From Butyricimonas sp. Marseille-P3923 (GTDB lineage Bacteria; Bacteroidota; Bacteroidia; Bacteroidales; Marinifilaceae), in NCBI RefSeq assembly GCF_900184685.1, contig NZ_FXXL01000005.1, positions 310,001 to 374,000 of the forward strand: DNA of 64,000 nt, written 5' to 3'. The position numbers and the translations under genes are program-made. The notes beneath the pieces were generated by a model, which did not search any database, had not been told where the DNA came from, and worked only from the letters and a program-made list of their open reading frames with translations. The number at the start of each line of letters is the position of its first letter. The first letter of the stretch is position 1. This document shows positions 1 to 9,013 of the stretch, in pieces.

Positions 1-498
1 CGTACACCAATTTACTCCATTATAACCTGATAACTTCCCCAACTCACACGCTTCCAACCATCCCATATCCACCTTTTTCGGAATCTGTGCATCTGTCACC
101 ATCCGCATCGCATCAACAGCTTGCTCTCCGGTTATTATTCCCCAGACAAAATCCTCGTACGGGGTATCACTCATATTACGACTCATGGCATGCATCATTC
201 TCACGAACAACGGGGTTATCTTCTCCGCTTTCTCCACGACAGTCACGTAACGGGGCTGTGCCTGTTTCAACTTATCGAAAACCTCCCCGGGATATTGATT
301 ATAATCAAACTCCACTCCCCCGTGATTCATCTTCAATGTCTCGGTCAATTTTTTCCACGCTAAATCCTCTCGCACAGCCTTGCTCACCAGAATGGCATAC
401 TCACACGTCCCTTTCTTTTTCTGTGCATATACCTGAAAAGTACAGCCCAACAACACCGCGAACAGCAATCCCACTAAATTAACAACATATCTATTCAT
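1..498 (-). CDS. Secreted protein, gingipain/C25-like family (partial, C-terminus outside window)
   Basis: The frame is open from an ATG at 498 to the left edge, giving 166 residues of a longer protein. It begins with a signal peptide (hydrophobic stretch about residues 6-20, likely cleavage after VYAQ). The mature part has an alternating strand/helix pattern and a stretch reading DTPYEDFVWGIITG. That stretch resembles, from memory, uncharacterised secreted proteins of Planctomycetes and Bacteroidetes loosely linked to C25 (gingipain-like) cysteine peptidases. The catalytic region would lie beyond the window, so activity cannot be judged. It starts 11 bp after the PKD-like lipoprotein gene and is the last visible gene of the SusCD operon, so it probably acts in the periplasm or at the surface on the imported substrate. 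The family assignment is weak; the signal peptide and operon membership are firm. Confidence 0.6.
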   Translation of the reverse strand, partial: MNRYVVNLVGLLFAVLLGCTFQVYAQKKKGTCEYAILVSKAVREDLAWKKLTETLKMNHGGVEFDYNQYPGEVFDKLKQAQPRYVTVVEKAEKITPLFVRMMHAMSRNMSDTPYEDFVWGIITGEQAVDAMRMVTDAQIPKKVDMGWLEACELGKLSGYNGVNWCT

Positions 499-509
499 AC
501 CTGTATAAA

Positions 510-2096
510 TCAGTAATCCGTACGCAACAAATGAAGTTTATAATACATATTCATTGGCTTGTATGCCACGTGTTCCCACTTTTTGAGCAAAGACAAATCA
601 AACGAATCCAACACGTACACGCTACCTTTACGCTCTCCCTCTGCCGTGGGATCATACACCCCGACAAAGACATATTTATTCGTAATATCCTGTGTCATAC
701 AAGTAATCACGGCATTGGGATTCACACTGGTCACGTCAAAACAAAGCTCGGATTCTTCTGTCGGCAACTTAGGTTCCGTCGAAGCACCGGGTTTCCACAT
801 GTAAATCTTACGGTCTGTATTATACAAAATCGAACGATGTTGATACACGTTCAAAACCTGCGCTTCCGGTGTTAAAGTCAACTCTTCACCCTCCGGTAAA
901 TCATACGTATACGAAGATACCACATTGTATAAACCAAACAGAAGATACATACTCCCCGTGTATCCGACATCGGAAACTTGCCTTATCGTTATCTTCGACG
1001 GATTCTCGATATTTTGCGTCACAATATAAAAATCATGTACACCGATATTTGCCGTTTCAAACGGTATCGCGTAAATCACTTTTTCTCCCAGATAAGCTTC
1101 CGGCCCTATCCCACTATCGGAAAGTCCATCAGCCCATATGCCATATAACTTTGAATTCTCGTCATCATGCAAAAAAAGAATATCTAAAAAAGTGCTGTTT
1201 CTCTCTATGCCCGAACGTATTTTAACCCGCTGAAAGCGATCCCAATGATGAACATCTTTGAAAACTTTCCTCTCTACTTCCATTTGCCAATTCCAAGTTT
1301 GTACCCGCATATCCCCATCATCACAGAATGCAAACAAATCAAACTTGCCCACCCCACACATTCCTAACTTTAATGGCGTTCCTGAAAACTCGAAACCGGT
1401 AATCACTCTCAATGTATTGTGATCCAAATAATATGCCTGTTTATTTTTCCGGGAAAGAATATAAGGATAACCTACCCGAGGAAACCAAATATCGCCCCCC
1501 CCGCAAACAAACGCAAAATCCACGATATCATCTTTTAGAACAGGTACATCCTCTGAAGTCCGATACCAGAAATCGGAAGCCTCTTTTTGCACGAGTTCTA
1601 TTTCATCCGTCACGGTATTCTGCACGGAAAACATGGCATCACCCTCATCATTGCGACTCAACATAACCAACCCCTCGTCAAAATTACTGCTCGGCTTTAC
1701 AATAAAATAACGATACGCACTGCCAAATTCATTCGATACCCTTAAACGAGCAAAATAAGGCTCTTGCCTGTCGAAAGTGAATCTTAGCACTTTATCATTC
1801 GATAACATTTTCAATGAATCTTGTGGATGAACCATATACACCCCTTTAGCACTAACATAAATCTTTCCATAACGCCATTGATAAGTCAGCGGACAGGACG
1901 GATCTGTTTGTGATATCCGATCAGAAGGATCAAACACGAACTCTTCCCCAAGTTTAGGATATAACACGGTATCCTGATCGGAAATATATATATCGGAAAC
2001 CTCTATATGCGGTCCGGTCGTCTTATCTTTGACGCAACTTACCAAGCCGACAAGAAAAACCGCAAGCACCACTAATATTACCTTTTTCATACTCAT
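510..2096 (-). CDS. PKD-like family lipoprotein of SusCD operon
   Basis: This is a 528-residue lipoprotein. The N-terminus has a short hydrophobic signal ending in the lipobox GLVSC, so the mature protein starts at about Cys21. The first 140 residues match the Ig/PKD-like region of lipoproteins that follow SusD in many Bacteroidales loci (PKD-like family): a DPSDRI segment and a LTYQWRYG strand typical of PKD folds. The remaining 380 residues are beta-rich and look like a propeller or sandwich without recognisable catalytic motifs. It probably sits on the outer membrane next to SusCD and helps bind the substrate. It lies 6 bp after the DUF4843 gene and 11 bp before the C25-like gene, so it is co-transcribed. 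Substrate unknown. Confidence 0.8.
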   Translation of the reverse strand: MSMKKVILVVLAVFLVGLVSCVKDKTTGPHIEVSDIYISDQDTVLYPKLGEEFVFDPSDRISQTDPSCPLTYQWRYGKIYVSAKGVYMVHPQDSLKMLSNDKVLRFTFDRQEPYFARLRVSNEFGSAYRYFIVKPSSNFDEGLVMLSRNDEGDAMFSVQNTVTDEIELVQKEASDFWYRTSEDVPVLKDDIVDFAFVCGGGDIWFPRVGYPYILSRKNKQAYYLDHNTLRVITGFEFSGTPLKLGMCGVGKFDLFAFCDDGDMRVQTWNWQMEVERKVFKDVHHWDRFQRVKIRSGIERNSTFLDILFLHDDENSKLYGIWADGLSDSGIGPEAYLGEKVIYAIPFETANIGVHDFYIVTQNIENPSKITIRQVSDVGYTGSMYLLFGLYNVVSSYTYDLPEGEELTLTPEAQVLNVYQHRSILYNTDRKIYMWKPGASTEPKLPTEESELCFDVTSVNPNAVITCMTQDITNKYVFVGVYDPTAEGERKGSVYVLDSFDLSLLKKWEHVAYKPMNMYYKLHLLRTDY

Positions 2097-2102
2097 CTAC
2101 TT

Positions 2103-2858
2103 TTATTTATTATTGTACCACTCCGGAATTTCCACCTCCGGATTAGGATGTTCCGTAAAATAATCAAACAGCGGCACCAACACTCCTTGCTTAAATAAGG
2201 GTTGATAAGCCAAATATATCCCACTCCACTTTCCCTCATTCGTAAGCATCTGCAACCGATACCCAAACAGATCAAGCATTGCGCGATATTCCTCCGGTCT
2301 TGGCCATTTATACCATAATTCATTATAAATCTCAAATAACTTTCTGTAGGCAACTTCCGAAAATTTCCCTAACAAATCTTCCACCCACCATTTAGGTTGC
2401 TGGGGATGCACGACCTTCACGCCAAAAGTCACTTCCGGACTCTGCATCATCGGTATAAATTCATCATTTTCCAAAATCCTCAATCCTACCCACAATTTCA
2501 TGTCCTCATACTCCTTGTAAGACGGACGACGAGCCCACACTCGAATCGCTCCCCGCACGGCCCCTGCCGTTAAAACTGCCTCAATCTTATAATCCGTTGA
2601 TGGCATATTCGTCAAACTATCAACAACTTCTACAAGAATCTTCCTATCATAATCAACCGGGACTCCAAGTATCGAATACGAGGCACCTCCCGCTGCCCAA
2701 GTCGTATCAGTATACTCTGAAAACTGTATTTCCACGACATTCCGATCTAAAACAATACCCGTCTTCCTACTTGTATCCCATACCCACGGATCTTTTTCAC
2801 ACGAAGCGAAAAACATCAATAAAATAATACTCCATATCACGTAAAATTTCTTCTTCAT
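2103..2858 (-). CDS. DUF4843 domain lipoprotein of SusCD operon
   Basis: This 251-residue lipoprotein has the lipobox FFASC (Cys20) and then an acidic/tryptophan-rich start (EKDPWVWD). The middle, with beta strands around VVEIQFSEYTD and a VTFGVKVV strand, fits the DUF4843 domain found just downstream of susD in Bacteroidetes. The C-terminal third is helical and Trp/Tyr-rich (KWWVEDLLG, ELWYKWPRPEEY), as is common in this family. The role is likely as a surface-exposed accessory to the SusCD transporter, similar in position to SusE/SusF, though no sugar-binding module is visible. It lies 21 bp after susD and 6 bp before the PKD-like gene. Confidence 0.8.
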   Translation of the reverse strand: MKKKFYVIWSIILLMFFASCEKDPWVWDTSRKTGIVLDRNVVEIQFSEYTDTTWAAGGASYSILGVPVDYDRKILVEVVDSLTNMPSTDYKIEAVLTAGAVRGAIRVWARRPSYKEYEDMKLWVGLRILENDEFIPMMQSPEVTFGVKVVHPQQPKWWVEDLLGKFSEVAYRKLFEIYNELWYKWPRPEEYRAMLDLFGYRLQMLTNEGKWSGIYLAYQPLFKQGVLVPLFDYFTEHPNPEVEIPEWYNNK

Positions 2859-2879
2859 AACTCTTCTCTCTTTAATTAA

Positions 2880-4376
2880 TCAATATGTCGATTCATCGCG
2901 GTATTCAAACTCCTCGTCCGGTATATTCAAATTCCATTTATCCTCATCCATGGTAAGTTCACCTCCAATCTGAGGAACCAATTTTAACTTATCCGGCTGT
3001 CTTTTTTTCAAACGAAACCAATATTGTCCTTCCAGTACAAACTCTTTTCTGAATTCCTCGTCAATAATTTCAATTGTCAAATCACCATCGAAGTTTCCCA
3101 TTCCTCGCGAAGCATAATATTTATTAAAGAAAATTTTTGCTTCTTCTGGAGAAGATTCAACCAAAGATTCAACCAGTATCAAATACATTTCCGGAATACG
3201 AATCATATTCGCTCCGTTGAAACCGATTCCCGCCAAATCTTTATCGCCCGGATTTATCAGCACACGATCCAACACTTTCAGATAACGATCTCCATAGATA
3301 CGGATTCTATCCGCTAGCGACATATTATATATATTAGGCACTCCTATCCATTCATTACGATAATCAAACTTATCATCCCGTCTTTTATACATTTCCGGCT
3401 CCGCAGGCAACCACCCCCCGCTCTGCAAAAGAAGCTCCCCAGACCAATTATCATACATATTGGAAACATAAAGTCCGAAAATAGCTTCATCAGCATTTAC
3501 CGTCCCTCCCATACAGCGGATAAAATGCGTGGAACTAATCGTTGTTCCGTCACTCGGTAACGGAAACCTGCCGGATTCGATTACCTCACGAGCATACATT
3601 CCCGCACTATCCAAATCACCCGCCCTTCCCCTTGTCCAATAGACACGGGCTAAAGTTGCCTTCACCGCATAAAGATTAAAATGAGATACGCGTTCACTGG
3701 TAAACAAATCATACATATTCTCCGGCAAACGAGGATAAACCAAAAGCTTCTCGTCTTCTGTCAATAACTGTTCCGCTGCCTTCAAGTCTGCAATAATCTT
3801 CTCGTAACATTCTCCCGTCGTGGAAAAAGGTGTCACGTACATCCCGTATTGTGTAACATAGGGAATCCCCCTATTTTCTTCCAAAGCCGAACCGTACATC
3901 CTCAACAAATCAAACAAGACATACGCACGAACCCCTAAAGCTTCCCCTTTGTACATCTTTTCATGTTTCAACCTCTTTCCATCCCAAATTTCCAACCTCT
4001 CTAATATTTTATTCACGTCACTTACAAACTTGTAAGAAGTCTGCCACATTTTTTTATACCTGTCTATCGCCCGTTGGTCCGTGTGATCATGCATTATAAT
4101 CTTGTCATATATACCACCCGCCGAAGCATCACTACCCGCCTCTTTCCCTATAGCGAAATACTGTCCCAACAAATCAATCGTCTGTTGGAAAGTTTCTCCA
4201 TACATATCCCCCTTTGCTAACGTCACGTAAAGCCCGTACATAGCCTCCTCTATCCCCTCTTGATCCGTGAACAAATCATCTTCCAAAATAGAAGACTTAT
4301 CGCGTGCCGTTAAAAAATCCTCACAGGAAGAAAAAAAAACTCCCAGTAAAAATACCAATACAATAACTCTATTCAT
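2880..4376 (-). CDS. SusD/RagB family substrate-binding lipoprotein
   Basis: This 498-residue protein is the surface lipoprotein lid of a SusCD importer. It has a lipobox (FFSSC, Cys19) followed by EDFLTARDKS, the usual SusD start. An N-terminal SusD-like part of TPR helices runs to about residue 300 (motifs AYVLFDLLRMYGS, KATLARVYWTRG), and the C-terminal SusD/RagB region includes IDEEFRKEFVLEGQYWFRLKR, the conserved ExxxEF.EG.R/Y.dL pattern. It is 12 bp downstream of susC, and together they form the TonB-dependent importer. No feature seen in the sequence identifies the ligand; RagB-type members bind peptides, others bind glycans. Confidence 0.95.
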   Translation of the reverse strand: MNRVIVLVFLLGVFFSSCEDFLTARDKSSILEDDLFTDQEGIEEAMYGLYVTLAKGDMYGETFQQTIDLLGQYFAIGKEAGSDASAGGIYDKIIMHDHTDQRAIDRYKKMWQTSYKFVSDVNKILERLEIWDGKRLKHEKMYKGEALGVRAYVLFDLLRMYGSALEENRGIPYVTQYGMYVTPFSTTGECYEKIIADLKAAEQLLTEDEKLLVYPRLPENMYDLFTSERVSHFNLYAVKATLARVYWTRGRAGDLDSAGMYAREVIESGRFPLPSDGTTISSTHFIRCMGGTVNADEAIFGLYVSNMYDNWSGELLLQSGGWLPAEPEMYKRRDDKFDYRNEWIGVPNIYNMSLADRIRIYGDRYLKVLDRVLINPGDKDLAGIGFNGANMIRIPEMYLILVESLVESSPEEAKIFFNKYYASRGMGNFDGDLTIEIIDEEFRKEFVLEGQYWFRLKKRQPDKLKLVPQIGGELTMDEDKWNLNIPDEEFEYRDESTY

Positions 4377-4388
4377 AATTCATTTATA

Positions 4389-7300
4389 TTAGAATGTAGG
4401 ACTAATCATAAAATTGAAACCGCGCATAAACGGATAAGAAGTACCTCTTTCATACTTCACGGTAGATAACCGCAACACATCCGAGAATGTAACACCCACT
4501 GTCAATCGCTTCAAGCCGATTCCTCTCACCCACGTTTGAGGCAAATTATACGAGATTGACACGGATGACAAATAAACCTCGTTCTTCTTCTCCACAAACC
4601 GGGCCGATTTAACAAACCGTTGTTGCTCATACTCTCCTTTAGGATACGCCACCACATCACCCGGTTTTACCCAACGATCCGTGTACGCCCGCACATCCAC
4701 GTTTTTGGTTATATCTATATTTTCCACCTTTGCAGCCCGTGTCGAATTATAAATATACCCCCCGAACGTGTAACTGAATGCCATACCCACGCTTATATCC
4801 CGCCAAGCTGCTGAGAGGGACGAACTTCCCTCGAACCAAGGTTTTGTATCCCCTAATGCGACCATATCTTCCACATTATAAGTATACGTGGGTTCTTTCG
4901 TATCTTTTTTTAAAAACACTTCCAACCCGTTAGCCGGATTAATCCCCCACGAATCCACGGCATAAATAGCATCCATTGACTCCCCTTCGCGAAGTTGCAA
5001 CTTGGGTGCAACCCCCTTGTCCCGCATATTCGCTTCGTTCTGTCTGGCTAGTGCATTACTAATTTTCATCAATTTATTTTCCGTGTGATGCGTATTCACG
5101 GTCAAACGCAACAACCAATCCGTTGTCCTCACCAGCAAAGAAGAAACAGATATCTCCATTCCCCAGTTCAAACTCTCACCGAGATTGGCTTGAACCGTGG
5201 CAGCCCCGGTAGAAAGAGGAAGCCCGATCGGCAACAAGGCATCTTTCGTGCGTTGTCTGTAAAAATCAAGATTCACCTGAAACCACCCTTCAAGAATATC
5301 CAACACGACACCACCATTCATATTCAAGGTGCGTTGTGCCTTCAAGTCGGGATTCCCTAATTGCGATGGAATTGCTCCTAATCCTAACAGATATGCGTCC
5401 CCGTAAGTATAGATTGTCTGCGCCATATTACCACCAAAATTACCACTACCGACAAAACCTATACTACCGCGGAATCGGAAAGTACTTATCCAAGAAAGTG
5501 CTTTGATAAAACTCTCGTTATGAGCGTTCCAACCTATTCCGAAAGACCAATAAGGAGCCCATTGATTATTTCCTCCCAAAACCGAACTACCGGAACTTCT
5601 ATAACTTCCATCAAGGAAATATCGATTTCTAAAGATAAAATTCAAATTCGCAAATACCCCCACGCTTGCCGAATAATCGTTACTACCTCTAGGCTTTCCT
5701 CCCGAAGGATAAGTTCGGGCAAAATTAATATCATTCATTACAGGTTTAAGAAAACCTCTTCCCTCCATACCGAATGATGATGAATTACTTTGAGTTATTG
5801 TTGAACCGACATTCGTTGTCAAAATACTTCCCTTGTCATCAAAAGGCAACGAATAACTTACCGACCCGGTCATACTCCAACTTGTCCCCTCTGCCCCCGA
5901 CAAAACGTATCTACCTTTGGTATTGGCAGATTCATTCCCCACCATAGATGATGTATGCAAACTGGATATATAATCATCACTTCGATTATCACTTAAAGAT
6001 AAATTCGCACTTAAATTTACAATCATACCCTTCATCACATCCCAACGAAACGTCAAATTGTTACTTATATTCTTCGACTTGCTCTTCGAGAAACTTCCCG
6101 TTGACGCATTATACATAGGATTAACTGCACCAAAAGAAAGTTTAGGTATTAATTCTCCATACTCATCGTACGGACAATCATATGGATTCAGCACCACCCA
6201 TTGAGAATACGATCCGTAAGGAGAATTTTTCGAATCCGTCTTTCGAATATCCGAACGGAACGTAACCGTCAATTTATTTCTAAAAATATACGAGAAATAA
6301 AAACCGATACCATAATTCCGCCGAAAATCCCCTTTCATTACACCATGTGCATCCCCGTAACGGGCAGTCACACTATAATCCAAACCGCCTCCTCTACCGG
6401 TAACAGAAAGCGAGTGACTATGCGACCAAGCAATTCGCACGGGTATTGCAGCCCAATCGGTATAAACACCCGAGTTAACCAACTTCAATTTCCTGTTATA
6501 CTCCATTTCCTTCTCTCCATTCATTCCCTCATATATTCCCCAACGTCTTTCCAATTCCAATTTCTGTCTTGGATTACACAAACTATAGGAACTCACATCA
6601 GGGAATTGGATATCAGGCACAAAATTGTAACGCATCCGCAATTTACTATCCGCAACTCGTTTACGAGTCACCACGATAACCCCGTTAGCCGCTTTATCAC
6701 CGTAGATAGCCGTTGCCGAAGCATCCTTCAACACATCGACACGCTCAATATCAAACACATCCATATCATATAATCCTTCCAAAGTCGTTTCCACTCCATC
6801 CACGATAATCAATGGAGAGTTCAAACCATACTGGTCATCGGAAGTCTTTATCGAAGTCGTACCCCGGATAATAATCTCCGGGATATAATTAGGATTCGAA
6901 CCCTGCTCGTTATTATCCACGATTCTCATTCCCGGCACAAGCACGGTCAACGCCTTGAACAAATTCGTCTGAGAAACTGCAAGAATATCTTCGGAACGAA
7001 CCGTGGATACCGCTCCCGTGTAACTATTCTTTGATGCCGTGTATATACCGTTTACCACCACTTCATCCACCTCGTTCACCTCCTCGCTCATCGTGACGTT
7101 AATCGTCTTCTCTTTCCCGACCTTAACCTCTTCACTCTTCATCCCGATACAAGAGAATTGCAACACCGTTTCCGACGAAGTAGGGACAACAATCTCGTAC
7201 ATACCATCCGCATTAGTTGCCACCCCCGTGGAAGTACCCTTGATTATCACTGTCACTCCCGGAAGAGGCTCCTTATTTTTATCAAGCACCACTCCTTTGA

Positions 7301-7685
7301 CTGTAACGACCTTCCCGTCCAAGTTCTTCTTATCGGATTGGTATTTCACCGTAATATACTTGCCATCGGTAATTTCCGAGTAAGTGAACGGCTTCCCTTC
7401 CAACACCTTTTTCAACGCATCGAGTATCGTGACATTCTTCAATGATGCCGTCACCTTATACCCCTGCACGTGATCATACGTGAACAAAATCTTATACGGG
7501 GAAAGTTTTTCCAACTTTTTCAACACCTCCCCTAAAGCCTCCTCTTTAAAATCTACCGTAATATTCTTCCGTTCTTGAGCCTGAACAAAAGACGTTAAAA
7601 GCAAGAAACACGCGAACAATACAATCCGAGAAACCCCGAACAGCCTAATTTGCCCTCGCGTGCAAAAAATACTTTGATGTCCCAT
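4389..7685 (-). CDS. SusC/RagA family TonB-linked outer membrane protein with STN signalling domain
   Basis: This is a 1098-residue TonB-dependent outer membrane importer. After a signal peptide (cleavage near VQAQ, residue 36) it has an STN (secretin/TonB short N-terminal) domain at about 40-112, a carboxypeptidase-regulatory-like beta domain at about 128-205 (GVVLDKNKEPLPGVTV), the plug domain at about 215-340 (SPLIIVDGVE, VLKDASATAIYG) and the 22-strand barrel to the C-terminal Phe. The STN domain marks it as a transducer that signals to FecR, whose gene lies upstream. The 145 bp between fecR and this gene contain a terminator and a GGGGGTACCCTA motif next to a -7 box, so susC probably has its own sigma-dependent promoter. 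The substrate is not evident. Confidence 0.95.
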   Translation of the reverse strand: MGHQSIFCTRGQIRLFGVSRIVLFACFLLLTSFVQAQERKNITVDFKEEALGEVLKKLEKLSPYKILFTYDHVQGYKVTASLKNVTILDALKKVLEGKPFTYSEITDGKYITVKYQSDKKNLDGKVVTVKGVVLDKNKEPLPGVTVIIKGTSTGVATNADGMYEIVVPTSSETVLQFSCIGMKSEEVKVGKEKTINVTMSEEVNEVDEVVVNGIYTASKNSYTGAVSTVRSEDILAVSQTNLFKALTVLVPGMRIVDNNEQGSNPNYIPEIIIRGTTSIKTSDDQYGLNSPLIIVDGVETTLEGLYDMDVFDIERVDVLKDASATAIYGDKAANGVIVVTRKRVADSKLRMRYNFVPDIQFPDVSSYSLCNPRQKLELERRWGIYEGMNGEKEMEYNRKLKLVNSGVYTDWAAIPVRIAWSHSHSLSVTGRGGGLDYSVTARYGDAHGVMKGDFRRNYGIGFYFSYIFRNKLTVTFRSDIRKTDSKNSPYGSYSQWVVLNPYDCPYDEYGELIPKLSFGAVNPMYNASTGSFSKSKSKNISNNLTFRWDVMKGMIVNLSANLSLSDNRSDDYISSLHTSSMVGNESANTKGRYVLSGAEGTSWSMTGSVSYSLPFDDKGSILTTNVGSTITQSNSSSFGMEGRGFLKPVMNDINFARTYPSGGKPRGSNDYSASVGVFANLNFIFRNRYFLDGSYRSSGSSVLGGNNQWAPYWSFGIGWNAHNESFIKALSWISTFRFRGSIGFVGSGNFGGNMAQTIYTYGDAYLLGLGAIPSQLGNPDLKAQRTLNMNGGVVLDILEGWFQVNLDFYRQRTKDALLPIGLPLSTGAATVQANLGESLNWGMEISVSSLLVRTTDWLLRLTVNTHHTENKLMKISNALARQNEANMRDKGVAPKLQLREGESMDAIYAVDSWGINPANGLEVFLKKDTKEPTYTYNVEDMVALGDTKPWFEGSSSLSAAWRDISVGMAFSYTFGGYIYNSTRAAKVENIDITKNVDVRAYTDRWVKPGDVVAYPKGEYEQQRFVKSARFVEKKNEVYLSSVSISYNLPQTWVRGIGLKRLTVGVTFSDVLRLSTVKYERGTSYPFMRGFNFMISPTF

Positions 7686-7739
7686 AAATTTGTCTTGTTA
7701 ATTTTATAATTCATATACAAGAACACGCGTAATCAAAAA

Positions 7740-7751
7740 TAGGGTACCCCC
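7740..7751 (-). promoter_or_regulatory. GGGGGTACCCTA motif upstream of susC
   Basis: Read on the minus strand, GGGGGTACCCTA is followed at once by TTTTTG, giving a TATTTTTG -7-like box. The same 12-mer recurs upstream of fecR (9001-9012). It sits 55 bp before the susC ATG and downstream of the fecR terminator, as expected for a promoter that starts susC separately. The link to the locus sigma factor is inferred. Confidence 0.55.
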
Positions 7752-7770
7752 CCTTTTAAAAAAAATTAGA

Positions 7771-7802
7771 CAAAAAAATAACAGCCGCAAACACGGCTGT
7801 TA
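7771..7802 (-). terminator. Intrinsic terminator after fecR (locus 1)
   Basis: On the minus strand a perfect 9-bp stem (TAACAGCCG / CGGCTGTTA, 7794-7802 with 7779-7787) with a 6-nt loop is followed by seven T residues. It lies between the fecR stop and susC and should uncouple susCD transcription from sigma-fecR transcription. Confidence 0.85.
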
Positions 7803-7830
7803 AACAACACAAACACAATATACTAACCTG

Positions 7831-8964
7831 TTAATCTACAAATATCGTATTTCCCTCACGAGTAATTTTCATATCTCCCATCATATTCAATAATTTTAAG
7901 GCATTATCCACAGGCAAATCCCTTTCCGCCAAGAAATGCAAACGCAAATGCATAAATGTTTCATCCCGGAACACGACACGCACACCATACCACCTGCACA
8001 ACTCCCGCATAATCTCCGCCAAAGATTCGTTATCAAAATAAAAATACCCTTCAATCCATAAATAAAAACTATCCGTGTCAACATTTTTAATCTCGAAAGA
8101 ACCATCTTCCCTTAAAAACGCATCCTCTCCCGGACGAATAACCGCTTCCGCGGCAGAAACCTTATCCGTCACCCGGACGCTCCCCTGCAACAACGTCACG
8201 TGAGTATCCTCTCTGGAATAAGCACGCACGTTAAACTCCGTTCCCAACACCTCCGTCACCAGCTCCCCGACCTTCACTTTAAAAGGACGTGCCGCATCAT
8301 GTGCCACCTTAAAAAAACCTTCTCCCTGCAACTCGACAACTCTCTCTCCTTCCGGAAAAACACTAGGGTACCTTAACCTACTCTCCGCGTTCAACCACAC
8401 CCGGGTTCCATCCGACAAACACAATTGATAAAAACACCCGCTGGATGTCGAAAGCGTGTGCATTTCCATCTCACTGTCCGGTTCTACAGGTTCATAAACC
8501 AACATCTTGCCGCTATCGGAAGCCACCATGATATTACCCGGCAAACTATCCGTTTTCGAATTCGAAAGAACCACCTTTCGTCCGTCACCCGTGCACAACA
8601 CCGCGCTCGAGAAAGAAGTGTCCGGCAAAAATGTAACAAACTCCCGTTGAACAGAAGGCTGAAAAGCAAACCTAAAGATCCACAACAACAACAAAATACT
8701 TGCCGCCCCGCTCACGAAACCGACCAACAAACGTCTATACCTCTTCACCCGCTGTTTTCGTGCAAACTTACCCCACGCCTTATCCGAATCCGTTTCCAGC
8801 AACTCACGGACGAAATAACTTCTGCAATCTTCCAACAAACGCATATCACGTGCGCAGTCCGGATCCGATAACATTCTTTCCAGCTCCTCATCCTTGATTT
8901 GGGGATCATCCAAAGCATCCAACAACCTATCTGTTTTATCCATATCTTGCTTTATATTATCCAT
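7831..8964 (-). CDS. FecR family anti-sigma factor (locus 1)
   Basis: This 377-residue inner-membrane regulator has an N-terminal cytoplasmic part (1-92) rich in charged residues that would hold the ECF sigma factor. One membrane span follows at about 95-113 (LLVGFVSGAASILLLLWIF). The periplasmic FecR domain lies at about 155-300 (motif LCLSDGTRVWLNAESRLRYP, then ELQGEGFFKVAHDAARPF), and a C-terminal DUF4974 segment at about 305-377 would contact the STN domain of SusC. It lies 49 bp after the sigma gene. In the known Fec-type scheme, ligand binding by SusC relays through this protein to free the sigma factor. Confidence 0.95.
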   Translation of the reverse strand: MDNIKQDMDKTDRLLDALDDPQIKDEELERMLSDPDCARDMRLLEDCRSYFVRELLETDSDKAWGKFARKQRVKRYRRLLVGFVSGAASILLLLWIFRFAFQPSVQREFVTFLPDTSFSSAVLCTGDGRKVVLSNSKTDSLPGNIMVASDSGKMLVYEPVEPDSEMEMHTLSTSSGCFYQLCLSDGTRVWLNAESRLRYPSVFPEGERVVELQGEGFFKVAHDAARPFKVKVGELVTEVLGTEFNVRAYSREDTHVTLLQGSVRVTDKVSAAEAVIRPGEDAFLREDGSFEIKNVDTDSFYLWIEGYFYFDNESLAEIMRELCRWYGVRVVFRDETFMHLRLHFLAERDLPVDNALKLLNMMGDMKITREGNTIFVD

Positions 8965-9000
8965 CTTCTAATCTTTAATAAATACACCTATCATCTTGTT

Positions 9001-9012
9001 TAGGGTACCCCC
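9001..9012 (-). promoter_or_regulatory. GGGGGTACCCTA motif upstream of fecR
   Basis: This copy is identical in all 12 bases to the copy upstream of susC. It begins 1 bp after the sigma-factor stop codon and lies 36 bp before the fecR ATG. It contains the palindrome GGGTACCC. It may be a sigma recognition or operator element; this is inference from repetition and placement only. Confidence 0.5.
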
Positions 9013-9013
9013 T

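Noticed and set aside
8425-8871. 148-residue plus-strand frame opposite fecR
   Set aside because: It is antisense to a clear FecR domain and has no family pattern; shadow of the real gene.
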